DNA of 64,000 nucleotides from the NCBI GenBank assembly GCA_016707445.1, contig JADJHR010000003.1:887672-951671 (forward strand). Direction: 5' to 3'. Positions 36,573 to 45,481 of the stretch are shown one piece after another. A program made the translations under genes and the position numbers. The notes below the pieces were generated by a model. The model had not been told where the DNA came from. It did no database searches and was given only the letters and a program-made list of their open reading frames with translations. The first letter of the stretch is position 1. Every line of letters starts with the position of its first letter. Source of the DNA: Rubrivivax sp. (GTDB lineage: Bacteria; Pseudomonadota; Gammaproteobacteria; Burkholderiales; Burkholderiaceae_C).

Positions 36573-37135
36573 GGTGTGATTCCCTTGGCTCGAAGGGCCC
36601 TCGCCAGGGAATGAACGGCCCGTGAGCAATGTGTCTTGACACTGCCTTCGGAGCAACCCATGACAGCCGCGGTCTCCGCCACGTCGAACTCCTCCCAGTA
36701 ACGCAGCAGGAAGGCTTCGCGTTGACGCGCCGGCAGCTCGGCGATCTCAGACTCGATCAACATCAAGATCTGTTCCCTCGACACCGAATCCGCCGCACTC
36801 TCGGCGCCTAGCGCACCTTCCACCGATTGCAGCGATTCCAGCAGGTCGAATTCGTCACCGTCCTCCGACGATTCAAAGTCGGAGAGGTTCTGCATCACCG
36901 CGTTGCGAACCTTCTGCCGGCGAAACCAGTCCATGGTCGCGTTCGACATGATGCGCTGGAACAGCATGGGCCACTCGGAAGCCGGCCGGTCGACGTACTT
37001 TTCGGCCAGGCGAATCATCGAATCCTGCACGATGTCGAGCGCCGCCTCGTCGTCACGCACGGCATAGACCGTGCGTTTGAAGGCGCGCTTCTCGACGTTC
37101 TTGAGGAAATCCGACAGTTCTTTGCGGGTGGCCAA
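36569..37135 (-). CDS. ECF-type RNA polymerase sigma factor
   Basis: A 188-aa sigma factor with sigma-2 (DEAALDIVQDSMIRLAEKYVDRP, WPMLFQRIMSNATMDWFRRQKVRN) and sigma-4 (LPARQREAFLLRYWEEFDVAETAAVMGCSEGSVKTHCSRAVHSLARAL). The start is TTG at 37135 because GGAG lies 6 bp before it; a GTG at 37162 is in frame but without a good site. It opens the operon sigma-DUF3619-DUF3106-RDD-dgkA-LOG, whose genes overlap by 4 bp except at one 19-bp gap. Regulon unknown. It is divergent from ilvB. Confidence 0.9.
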   Translation of the reverse strand: MATRKELSDFLKNVEKRAFKRTVYAVRDDEAALDIVQDSMIRLAEKYVDRPASEWPMLFQRIMSNATMDWFRRQKVRNAVMQNLSDFESSEDGDEFDLLESLQSVEGALGAESAADSVSREQILMLIESEIAELPARQREAFLLRYWEEFDVAETAAVMGCSEGSVKTHCSRAVHSLARALRAKGITP

Positions 37136-37392
37136 TGCGTGCTCCGCCGGGCGTCGACGCACGGCTTGAACCGGCGCGGATTATCAACGACCCCCAGGGG
37201 CCGACCGACAGTGGCGGAACAGGGCTTGCCCGATGCCATAATGCTGCTTCGCACAACGCTCTTTAGGGTCCGATACCGAGCATCCGACCTGGATGTCGGT
37301 GATTTGATCGCGCAGGCGCCGAAGCCGTTTCACGAGAACGCGACGGAGGCGCACCGATGGTTTTTCGTCAGAGAAATTCACAAAGGTTCCTC

Positions 37393-39165
37393 ATGGACAT
37401 GTCTGCCGCGGAAGTCAAGCGTGCCGCAATGGCACAGCCGCAAACTCCTCTCACCGAGCCCAATGGCTCGGAAATCCTGGTCCGCTGCCTTCAGGCTGAA
37501 GGCGTCAAGTTCCTCTGGGGCTATCCCGGTGGCGCGGTCCTGTACATCTACGACGCGCTGTACAAGCAGGACAGCATCCAGCACGTGCTGGTCCGCCACG
37601 AGCAGGCGGCCGTACACGCGGCCGATGGCTATGCGCGCGCCACCGGCGATGTCGGCGTCGCCCTGGTGACCTCGGGGCCGGGTGTCACCAACGCCGTGAC
37701 CGGGATCGCCACCGCGTACATGGACTCGATCCCGATGGTGATCATCACCGGGCAGGTGCCGACGCCGGCCATCGGGCTGGACGCCTTCCAGGAATGCGAC
37801 ACGGTCGGCATCACGCGACCGGTGGTCAAGCACAATTTCCTGGTCAAGGACGTGCGCGACCTGGCGACCACGTTGAAGAAGGCATTCCATATTGCACGCA
37901 CCGGCCGGCCGGGGCCGGTGGTGGTCGACATTCCGAAGGATGTGTCGCTCAAGACCGCGCCCTTCCACTACCCCGACAGCATCGAGATGCGCTCGTACAA
38001 CCCGGTGCGCAAGGGTCACGGGGGGCAGATCCGCAAGGCCGTTCAGCTGCTGCTGCAGGCCCGGCGCCCGTACATCTACACCGGGGGCGGTGTGATCCTG
38101 GGCAATGCGTCGGCCGAGCTGCGCGAGCTGGTCGACCTGCTCGGGTTCCCGTGCACCAACACGCTGATGGGCTTGGGCGCGGTGGCTGCCAGCGACCCGC
38201 GCTTCCTGGGCATGCTGGGCATGCACGGCACCTACGAGGCCAACATGAGCATGCAGCATTGCGACGTGCTGCTGGCCGTGGGTGCGCGTTTCGACGACCG
38301 CGTGATCGGCAATCCGCGGCACTTTGCGTCCGTCGAGCGCAAGATCATTCACGTCGACATCGATCCATCGTCGATCTCCAAGCGCGTGAAGGTCGACATT
38401 CCGATCGTGGGTGACGTGAAGGACGTGCTGCAGGAGCTCATCGTCCAGCTGCGCGATGCCGTGTCCAGACCCGACGCGTCGGCGCTCTCGGCCTGGTGGT
38501 CGCAGGTCAACGACTGGCGCAAGCGCGATTGCCTGGCCTACCGCAGCAGCGACGATGTCATCAAGCCGCAGGCTGTAGTCGACATGCTGTGGCAGCTGAC
38601 CCGCGACAGGGACACCTACATCACGTCCGACGTCGGTCAGCATCAGATGTGGGCGGCGCAGTACTACAAGTTCGAGCAGCCGCGCCGCTGGATCAACTCC
38701 GGCGGGCTGGGAACGATGGGCGTGGGCCTGCCCTATGCGATGGGCATCAAGCTGGCCAAGCCCGAATCCGACGTGTTCTGCATCACTGGCGAGGGCTCGA
38801 TCCAGATGTGCATCCAGGAGTTGTCGACCTGCAAGCAGTACGACACGCCGGTGAAGGTGGTGTCGCTGAACAACCGCTACCTGGGCATGGTGCGGCAATG
38901 GCAGCAACTCGACTACGGTGGCCGCTATTCGCACAGCTACATGGATGCGCTGCCCGACTTCGTCAAGCTGGCCGAGGCCTACGGCCATGTCGGCCTGCTG
39001 GTCGAGAAGCCGGGGGACGTCGAGGGAGCGCTGCGCGAGGCGATCCGGCTGAAAGATCGCACCGTGTTCCTCGACGTGCGCACCGACCCGACCGAAAACG
39101 TCTGGCCGATGGTGCAGGCCGGCAAGGGCATCTCGGAAATGCTGCTGGGGTCCGAAGACCTTTGA
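37393..39165 (+). CDS. ilvB: Acetolactate synthase large subunit
   Basis: A 590-aa thiamine-diphosphate enzyme that condenses pyruvate (or pyruvate with 2-ketobutyrate) in valine, leucine and isoleucine synthesis. Visible parts are the N-terminal ThDP-activating Glu in VRHEQAAVHAADGYAR, the FAD-binding middle domain, and the ThDP motif GEGSIQMCIQELSTCKQYDTPVKVVSLNN. The ATG at 37393 has AAAGG about 7 bp upstream. The small subunit follows after 177 bp. The gene is divergent from the ECF sigma gene. Confidence 0.96.
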   Translation: MDMSAAEVKRAAMAQPQTPLTEPNGSEILVRCLQAEGVKFLWGYPGGAVLYIYDALYKQDSIQHVLVRHEQAAVHAADGYARATGDVGVALVTSGPGVTNAVTGIATAYMDSIPMVIITGQVPTPAIGLDAFQECDTVGITRPVVKHNFLVKDVRDLATTLKKAFHIARTGRPGPVVVDIPKDVSLKTAPFHYPDSIEMRSYNPVRKGHGGQIRKAVQLLLQARRPYIYTGGGVILGNASAELRELVDLLGFPCTNTLMGLGAVAASDPRFLGMLGMHGTYEANMSMQHCDVLLAVGARFDDRVIGNPRHFASVERKIIHVDIDPSSISKRVKVDIPIVGDVKDVLQELIVQLRDAVSRPDASALSAWWSQVNDWRKRDCLAYRSSDDVIKPQAVVDMLWQLTRDRDTYITSDVGQHQMWAAQYYKFEQPRRWINSGGLGTMGVGLPYAMGIKLAKPESDVFCITGEGSIQMCIQELSTCKQYDTPVKVVSLNNRYLGMVRQWQQLDYGGRYSHSYMDALPDFVKLAEAYGHVGLLVEKPGDVEGALREAIRLKDRTVFLDVRTDPTENVWPMVQAGKGISEMLLGSEDL

Positions 39166-39342
39166 TTGCTTCTGGTCGGACGGCACTGCTCGAGGCCTGG
39201 CACGTCATCGTGTGCCGCGGTCATCGGCAGCGGCGATCGGCCGCAGGCACGGACCCGAACTCAAACCCTTTCAACCTCGAAGCGCGCAACCAGGGGCTGG
39301 CGGCTACCACCGCCGGTCTGAGGGTTGTGCAGGACGACAGCC

Positions 39343-39833
39343 ATGAAACACATCATTGCCGTGCTGCTCGAAAACGAGCCCGGCGCCTTGTCCCGCGTGG
39401 TGGCGCTGTTCTCGGCCCGTGGCTACAACATCGAAAGCCTGACCGTCGCGCCGACCGAGGACCCCTCGCTGTCGCGCATGACCATCGTCACCACCGGCTC
39501 GGACGAGGTGATCGAGCAGATCACCAAGCACCTGAACCGGCTGATCGAGGTGGTCAAGGTGGTCGACCTGACCGAAGGCAGCTACACCGAACGCGAGCTG
39601 ATGCTGGTCAAGACCCGCGCGGTGGGCAAGGAGCGCGAGGAGATGAAGCGCATGGCCGACATCTTTCGCGGTCGCATCATCGACGTCACCGAAAAAGCTA
39701 CACGATCGAGCTGACGGGCGACGCCTCGAAGCTGGATGCCTTCTTGCTGGCCATCGACCGCTCGGCCATCCTTGAGACCGTTCGCACCGGCACCAGCGGC
39801 ATCGGCCGCGGTGAACGCATCCTGAGAGTGTGA
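39343..39833 (+). CDS. ilvH: Acetolactate synthase small subunit (frameshift in A homopolymer)
   Basis: The two frames read as one 163-aa IlvH. The ACT domain (MKHIIAVLLENEPGALSRVVALFSARGYNIESLTV) binds valine for feedback control, and the C-terminal part (SYTIELTGDASKLDAFLLAI) ends in RGERILRV. The frame breaks in five A at 39692-39696, where six A restore the family sequence DVTEKSYTIE. Between ilvB and ilvC such a protein is required, so a read error is the simplest cause. The ATG is at 39343. Confidence 0.9.
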
Positions 39834-39903
39834 CCCACCCTCGCCGTGCCCGGGGCTCTGAGCAGCCCAACCCAACCCCCACAAGTTCATTCTGGAGAGA
39901 ACC

Positions 39904-40920
39904 ATGAAGGTTTACTACGACAAGGACGCCGACCTCAGCCTCATCAAGGGCAAGAACGTCACCATCATCGGCTACGGCTCGCAAGGCCATGCGCACGCGC
40001 TCAACCTCAGCGACAGCGGTGTCAAGGTCACCGTCGGCTTGCGCAAGGGTGGCGCCAGCTGGGCCAAGGTCGAGAAGGCCGGTTTGAAGGTGGCCGAAGT
40101 GGCCGACGCGGTGCGCCAGGCCGATGTCGTGATGATGTTGTTGCCCGACGAGCAGATCGGTTCGGTCTACCAGAACGACGTGGCGCCGCACATTCGCAAG
40201 GGGGCTTCGCTGGCCTTTGCGCACGGCTTCAACGTGCACTACGGGCAGGTCGTGCCGCGCGATGACCTCGACGTCTGGATGGTCGCACCCAAGGCGCCCG
40301 GTCACACGGTGCGCAACACCTACACACAGGGTGGCGGTGTGCCGCACCTGATCGCCGTGCATGCCGACAAGTCGGGCAAGGCGCGCGACCTGGCGCTGAG
40401 CTATGCCGCGGCCAACGGGGGTGGCAAGGCCGGCGTCATCGAGACCAATTTCCGCGAGGAAACCGAGACCGACTTGTTCGGCGAACAGGCCGTGCTGTGC
40501 GGTGGGACGGTCGAGTTGATCAAGGCCGGCTACGAGACGCTGGTCGAGGCGGGCTATGCGCCGGAGATGGCCTACTTCGAATGCCTGCACGAGCTCAAGC
40601 TGATCGTCGACCTGATCTACGAGGGTGGCATCGCGAACATGAACTACTCGATCTCGAACAACGCGGAATACGGTGAGTACGTGTCGGGGCCGAAAGTCAT
40701 CACCGCCGAGACCAAGGTGGCGATGAAGAAGATGCTGGCCGACATCCAGAGCGGTGAGTACGCCAAGAGCTTCATCCTCGAGAACCGCGCCGGTGCCCCC
40801 ACGCTGCTCAGCCGCCGGCGGCTGATGGCAGAGCACTCGATCGAGGTGGTCGGCGAGAAACTGCGTGCCATGATGCCCTGGATCAAGGCCAACAAGCTGG
40901 TCGACCGTTCGAAGAACTGA
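39904..40920 (+). CDS. ilvC: Ketol-acid reductoisomerase
   Basis: A 338-aa class I enzyme: the NADPH Rossmann fold with GYGSQGHA at about residues 24-31 and the knotted C-terminal domain with EMAYFECLHELKLIVDLIYEGG. It isomerises and reduces acetolactate to dihydroxyisovalerate. GGAG precedes the ATG. It follows ilvH by 70 bp and is closed by a clear terminator at 40962-40983. Confidence 0.97.
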   Translation: MKVYYDKDADLSLIKGKNVTIIGYGSQGHAHALNLSDSGVKVTVGLRKGGASWAKVEKAGLKVAEVADAVRQADVVMMLLPDEQIGSVYQNDVAPHIRKGASLAFAHGFNVHYGQVVPRDDLDVWMVAPKAPGHTVRNTYTQGGGVPHLIAVHADKSGKARDLALSYAAANGGGKAGVIETNFREETETDLFGEQAVLCGGTVELIKAGYETLVEAGYAPEMAYFECLHELKLIVDLIYEGGIANMNYSISNNAEYGEYVSGPKVITAETKVAMKKMLADIQSGEYAKSFILENRAGAPTLLSRRRLMAEHSIEVVGEKLRAMMPWIKANKLVDRSKN

Positions 40921-40961
40921 TCTGGAACACTGGGCCCAAAAGCGCCTCTGCTTCGAATCAG

Positions 40962-40983
40962 GCCGCCCAAGGGCGGCTTTTTC
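40962..40983 (+). terminator. Rho-independent terminator after ilvC
   Basis: GCCGCCC (40962-40968) pairs with GGGCGGC (40971-40977) across a 2-base AA loop, or a slightly larger loop if the last pair opens. Five T follow at once. It separates ilvBHC from pssA. Confidence 0.85.
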
Positions 40984-41012
40984 ACGCCGGGCCCTGCGAT
41001 ATCCTCAGCGCC

Positions 41013-41837
41013 ATGACCGAGAGCAGCCGATTGCCGAACGACGACACCGCCGAGTCGCCTCGACCGCGGCGCAAGGGCATCTACATCCTGCCCAACGCGA
41101 TCACGCTGGCAGCGCTGTTCTCGGGTTTCTACGGCATCGTGATGGCGATGAATGGCCGCTTCGAGGCAGCCTGCATCGCGATCTTCGTGGCTGCCGTGCT
41201 CGACAGTCTGGACGGTCGCGTGGCGCGCATGACGAATGCTCAAAGTGCGTTCGGCGAGCAGATGGACAGCCTGTCGGACATGGTGTCCTTCGGTGCTGCG
41301 CCGGCGCTCATCGTCTACATCTGGGCGCTGAAGGACATGGGCAAGGCGGGCTGGATCCCGGCCTTTGTCTACATCTCGGGGGCAGCGCTGCGCCTGGCCC
41401 GGTTCAACGTGAACATCGGCGTGGTCGACAAGCGCTTCTTCCAGGGTCTGCCCAGCCCGGCGGCGGCGGCCGTGGTGATCGGTCTGGTGTGGGTCATGGA
41501 CGATGCAGGCTTCAAGAATGCGTCACACATTCCCTGGCTGACCTGGCTGGCCTTCGGTGTGACGCTGTATGCGGGGCTGTCGATGGTGACCAACGCGCCG
41601 TTCTACAGTTTCAAGGTGGTGGGTGGTCGGCGCAGCGTGCCGTTCGTGGTGCTGGTTGGTGTGGCTCTGGGCATCGCACTGATTGCACTGGACACGCCGC
41701 GCGCGCTGTTCGGCATCTTCTGCCTCTACGGCCTGTCGGGCTATGGCGTCTACGCGTGGCGCAAGTTCAAGGGCAAGCCGGTGAGCGTGATCGCCACGTC
41801 GATCGACGAGCCCGACGAAAAGGGCCTGCACCACTGA
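41013..41837 (+). CDS. pssA: CDP-diacylglycerol-serine O-phosphatidyltransferase
   Basis: A 274-aa membrane CDP-alcohol phosphatidyltransferase. The signature DG-x2-AR-x8-G-x3-D-x3-D is present as DGRVARMTNAQSAFGEQMDSLSD near residue 68-90. About seven hydrophobic helices follow. It makes phosphatidylserine. The usual neighbour psd is not here. It sits between the ilvBHC unit and the leuA leader, and the leader begins 32 bp after its stop. Confidence 0.93.
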   Translation: MTESSRLPNDDTAESPRPRRKGIYILPNAITLAALFSGFYGIVMAMNGRFEAACIAIFVAAVLDSLDGRVARMTNAQSAFGEQMDSLSDMVSFGAAPALIVYIWALKDMGKAGWIPAFVYISGAALRLARFNVNIGVVDKRFFQGLPSPAAAAVVIGLVWVMDDAGFKNASHIPWLTWLAFGVTLYAGLSMVTNAPFYSFKVVGGRRSVPFVVLVGVALGIALIALDTPRALFGIFCLYGLSGYGVYAWRKFKGKPVSVIATSIDEPDEKGLHH

Positions 41838-41869
41838 CCTGCGTCGGCGTGCGTGCTATATTGACAGCC

Positions 41870-41929
41870 ATGTCGTCGATTGCCCGCCAACTGGCCCTAG
41901 CGCCCCTAGCAACAACGCGGGTGCGCTGA
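41870..41929 (+). CDS. leuL: leuA leader peptide
   Basis: A 19-codon open frame: ATG TCG TCG ATT GCC CGC CAA CTG GCC CTA GCG CCC CTA then GCA ACA ACG CGG GTG CGC and TGA. Three Leu codons, two of them the rare CTA, lie within six codons. It ends 31 bases before a strong terminator hairpin and 124 bases before leuA, which is the architecture of leucine attenuation. There is a CATGTCG start with a weak site upstream. Function is inferred from this layout. Confidence 0.75.
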   Translation: MSSIARQLALAPLATTRVR

Positions 41930-41960
41930 TCGACGTTCGTCATTTTCATTTTTCCGATCA

Positions 41961-41994
41961 ACGGCCCGCTAGCGCAACGCAGCGGGCCGTTTTT
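41961..41994 (+). terminator. Attenuator terminator of the leuA operon
   Basis: ACGGCCCGCT (41961-41970) pairs exactly with AGCGGGCCGT (41981-41990) over a 10-base loop, and a T-run (41990-41994) follows. It lies between the leader peptide and leuA. Ribosome stalling at the leader Leu codons would allow an antiterminator to form and leuA to be transcribed. Confidence 0.85.
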
Positions 41995-42053
41995 CTTGCC
42001 TGTCCTGCACCGAGCCAGCGGGTTGCCCGTACGAACCACCCAGGACCACCGTC

Positions 42054-43742
42054 ATGCCCATGCTCCCCGACCCCGCCGTCAAGTACCGTCCCACAGCCGC
42101 CATCGGGCTGACCGACCGCCGCTGGCCCGACGTGACGCTGACGCGGCCGCCGCAGTGGTGCAGTGTCGATCTGCGCGATGGCAATCAGGCGCTGATCGAG
42201 CCGATGGACCCGGCGCGCAAGCTGCGGATGTTCGAAACCCTGGTGCGCATCGGCTTCAAGCAGATCGAGGTCGGGTTTCCTTCGGCATCGCAGGCCGATT
42301 TCGACTTCGTCAGGTTGCTCATCGAGCGCCGGCTCGTGCCCGACGACGTGACGATCCAGGTGCTCACCCAGGCCCGTGACCACCTCATCGCGCGCACTTT
42401 CGAGGCCTTGCTCGGCGCACCGCGCGCCATCGTGCACCTGTACAACGCCACAGCCCCGGTGATGCGACGTGTGGTGCTGGGCCTGGACGAGGACGGCATC
42501 GCCGAGCTGGCGACACGGCATGCCGCGATGATGCGGGACCATGCGGCCCGGCAGCCCGGCACCGCGTGGACCTTCGAGTATTCGCCCGAGATGTTCTCCG
42601 GCACGGAGCTGGCGTTCAGCAAGCGTGTCGTCGACGCCGTCACCGAGGTCTGGCAGCCGACGCCGTCGCAGCCTTGCATCATCAACCTGCCGTCAACGGT
42701 CGAGCATTCGACGCCCAACCTCTTTGCCGACATGATCGAATGGATGCACCGTCACCTGGCGCGGCGCGACGCCATCGTGCTGTCGGTGCATCCGCACAAC
42801 GACCGCGGCACCGGCACGGCAGCCGGCGAGTTCGCGCTGATGGCAGGCTGTGACCGCATCGAGGGCTGCCTGTTCGGCAACGGTGAGCGCACGGGCAATG
42901 TCGACCTGGTCAACATCGCGCTCAACCTGTACACGCAGGGCGTGGCGCCGGGCCTGGATTTCTCCGACATCGACGAGGTCCGGCGCTGTGTCGAACACTG
43001 CAATCAGTTGCCGGTGCATCCGCGGCACCCCTATGTCGGCGATCTGGTCTACACCTCGTTCTCGGGCTCGCACCAAGACGCCATCAAGAAGGCCTTCGCG
43101 GCGCGCCGTGAGGGTGACATCTGGGACATGCCCTACCTTCCGCTCGACCCCAAGGATCTGGGGCGCAGCTACGACGCCGTGATTCGCGTCAACAGCCAGT
43201 CGGGCAAGGGTGGCATCAGTTACCTGCTCGAGACCGAGTATGGGCTTGAGTTGCCGCGGCGGCTGCAGATCGAGTTCAGCGCGGCCGTGCAGGCCGTGAT
43301 GGACATTCAGGGCCAGGAGCTGAGTGCCGGCGACATCTGGGCAATCTTCGAACGGGAATACGGCTTGCAACTGCCGCCCAGGGTCGACCATCAGGTGTTG
43401 ACCGAGCAGGCCGATGGCCGCATGCAGTTGCAAGCCAGTGTGCATGCTGATGGTGCCAGCCTGATGCTGTCGGGTGAGGGCACCGGCCCGGTCGATGCCT
43501 TCGTTGCGGCCCTGTCGTGTGCCTGTGGTCAGACACTGCGGGTGCTCGACTACCACGAACACGCCATCGGTTCGGGCGCCCAGGCGCGTGCCGCGGCCTA
43601 CCTCGAGCTGCGCATCGGCGATGGCCGCACGCTGTTCGGAGTCGGCATCGACGCCAACATCGTCACCGCATCGATGAAGGCCGTGCTGTGCGGTCTGCAG
43701 CGCGCTGGCGTGGCGCTGCACGCTCAGGCCCTCCCGGCCTGA
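42054..43742 (+). CDS. leuA: 2-isopropylmalate synthase, long (type II) form
   Basis: A 562-aa enzyme of the long LeuA class seen in actinobacteria and yeast, with CSVDLRDGNQALIEPM (catalytic Asp-Gly region), HPHNDRGTGTAAGEFALMAGCDRIEG and a C-terminal allosteric domain (LQASVHADGASLMLSGEGTGPVDAFVAAL). It condenses acetyl-CoA with 2-ketoisovalerate, the first leucine step. It is the first gene behind the attenuator. A shorter, dissimilar LeuA follows after 32 bp. Confidence 0.92.
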   Translation: MPMLPDPAVKYRPTAAIGLTDRRWPDVTLTRPPQWCSVDLRDGNQALIEPMDPARKLRMFETLVRIGFKQIEVGFPSASQADFDFVRLLIERRLVPDDVTIQVLTQARDHLIARTFEALLGAPRAIVHLYNATAPVMRRVVLGLDEDGIAELATRHAAMMRDHAARQPGTAWTFEYSPEMFSGTELAFSKRVVDAVTEVWQPTPSQPCIINLPSTVEHSTPNLFADMIEWMHRHLARRDAIVLSVHPHNDRGTGTAAGEFALMAGCDRIEGCLFGNGERTGNVDLVNIALNLYTQGVAPGLDFSDIDEVRRCVEHCNQLPVHPRHPYVGDLVYTSFSGSHQDAIKKAFAARREGDIWDMPYLPLDPKDLGRSYDAVIRVNSQSGKGGISYLLETEYGLELPRRLQIEFSAAVQAVMDIQGQELSAGDIWAIFEREYGLQLPPRVDHQVLTEQADGRMQLQASVHADGASLMLSGEGTGPVDAFVAALSCACGQTLRVLDYHEHAIGSGAQARAAAYLELRIGDGRTLFGVGIDANIVTASMKAVLCGLQRAGVALHAQALPA

Positions 43743-43774
43743 CCCCACTCAGATTCGCCCGCGAAAGGACAACC

Positions 43775-45316
43775 ATGACCGACAGGCTCTACATCTTCGA
43801 CACCACGCTGCGAGACGGCGAACAATCGCCCGGCGCCTCGATGACGCGCGACGAGAAGCTGCGCATCGCGCGACAGCTGGAGCGGCTGCGTGTGGACGTC
43901 ATCGAAGCCGGCTTTGCTGCTTCTTCCAACGGTGACTTCGCGGCCGTGAAGGCGATCGCCGGCGCGATCAGGGAGTCCACGATCTGTTCGCTGGCACGGG
44001 CGAATGACCGCGATATCGCGCGCGCAGCCGAAGCCCTGCAGGGTGCGGCGCGTGCGCGCATCCACACCTTCATCGCGACCAGCGCGCTGCACATGGAAAA
44101 GAAGCTGCGCATGACGCCCGATCAGGTCTACGAGCAGGCGCGTCAGTCGGTGCGATTTGCGCGCAACCTGTGCGCCGACGTCGAGTTCTCACCCGAGGAC
44201 GGCTACCGGTCGGACCCCGACTTCCTGTGCCGTGTGCTCGAAACCGTGATCGCCGAAGGTGCGACCACGATCAACATCCCCGATACGGTGGGCTACGCCG
44301 TGCCCGAGCTGTACGGCGCCTTCATTCGCGACCTGCGCGAACGGATCCCGAATTCCGACAAGGCCGTGTGGTCGGTGCATTGCCACAACGACCTGGGGAT
44401 GGCCGTGGCCAATTCGCTGGCAGGCGTGATGATTGGCGGCGCGCGACAGATCGAGTGCACGGTCAACGGCCTGGGCGAACGTGCCGGCAACTGTTCACTC
44501 GAAGAAGTCGTGATGGCCCTGCGCACTCGCCGCGACTATTTCGGGCTCGAGGTCGGTGTCGACACCACGCAGATCGTGCCGGCTTCGCGCATGGTCAGCC
44601 AGACCACTGGGTTCGTGGTACAGCCGAACAAGGCGGTGGTCGGTGCGAATGCCTTTGCCCATGCTTCGGGCATCCACCAGGACGGCGTGCTGAAGGCGCG
44701 CGACACCTACGAGATCATGCGCGCCGAAGACGTGGGCTGGGCCGCCAACAAGATCGTGCTGGGCAAGCTGTCGGGCCGCAACGCCTTCAAGCAGCGCCTG
44801 CAGGACCTGGGCATCGAGATGGAATCCGAAGCCGAGATCAACGCCGCCTTCGCGCGCTTCAAGGACCTGGCCGACCGCAAGAGCGAGATCTTCGACGAAG
44901 ACATCATCGCGCTGGTCGGTGATGAAAGCGTGACCGGTGAGATCGAACACTACCGCCTGCTGTCGCTGTCGCAGCGTTCGGAAACCGGCGAGCGCCCGCA
45001 TGCCCGGGTTGCCTTTGCCGCCGGCAGTGCCGAACTGCACGCCGAATCCGACGGTAACGGGCCGGTCGATGCCAGCCTGAAGGCAATCGAGTCCGAAGTT
45101 CACAGCGGTGCCGAGCTGATGCTGTATTCGGTCAACGCCATCACCTCGGGCAGCACCGAGTCGCAGGGCGAGGTCACCGTGCGGCTGCAGCACGGCGGCC
45201 GCGTCGTCAACGGCGTCGGGGCCGACCCCGACATCGTGGTCGCGTCTGCCAAGGCCTACTTGTCGGCCTTGAACAAGCTGCACAGCACCGCTGAACGTGT
45301 GGCCGCCCAGGGTTGA
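43775..45316 (+). CDS. leuA: 2-isopropylmalate synthase, standard (type I) form
   Basis: A 513-aa LeuA with FDTTLRDGEQSPGASMTRDEKL, HCHNDLGMAVANSLAG, GLGERAGNCSLEEVVMALRTR and the C-terminal regulatory domain (EVTVRLQHGGRVVNGVGADPDIVVASAKAYLSALNKL). It catalyses the same reaction as the upstream gene but belongs to the classical bacterial group. GAAAGGAC is just upstream of the ATG at 43775. Both are probably under the leader attenuator. One may instead serve as a homocitrate or citramalate-type synthase; I see no firm sign for that. Confidence 0.93.
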   Translation: MTDRLYIFDTTLRDGEQSPGASMTRDEKLRIARQLERLRVDVIEAGFAASSNGDFAAVKAIAGAIRESTICSLARANDRDIARAAEALQGAARARIHTFIATSALHMEKKLRMTPDQVYEQARQSVRFARNLCADVEFSPEDGYRSDPDFLCRVLETVIAEGATTINIPDTVGYAVPELYGAFIRDLRERIPNSDKAVWSVHCHNDLGMAVANSLAGVMIGGARQIECTVNGLGERAGNCSLEEVVMALRTRRDYFGLEVGVDTTQIVPASRMVSQTTGFVVQPNKAVVGANAFAHASGIHQDGVLKARDTYEIMRAEDVGWAANKIVLGKLSGRNAFKQRLQDLGIEMESEAEINAAFARFKDLADRKSEIFDEDIIALVGDESVTGEIEHYRLLSLSQRSETGERPHARVAFAAGSAELHAESDGNGPVDASLKAIESEVHSGAELMLYSVNAITSGSTESQGEVTVRLQHGGRVVNGVGADPDIVVASAKAYLSALNKLHSTAERVAAQG

Positions 45317-45481
45317 GCCACCCGATGTGGGTCCGCCGCGGTGCACGCGCGCGTTGGCGAGACTTTGTGGGGTCTTCTGTATCACCCGAAAAGAGCTTGA
45401 AAAACACCTCGCAAGTGTTTGATTTGGCTGGCTTTCACGGTTAACCTTCGGGCTGGTCGGGTTGTCAGAGGGGCGAGCGCG

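Noticed and set aside
37241..37392. Open frame starting MLLRTTLFR as an ilvB leader peptide
   Set aside because: It has only a few branched-chain codons, no stop before ilvB and no terminator hairpin, so an attenuator is not supported.
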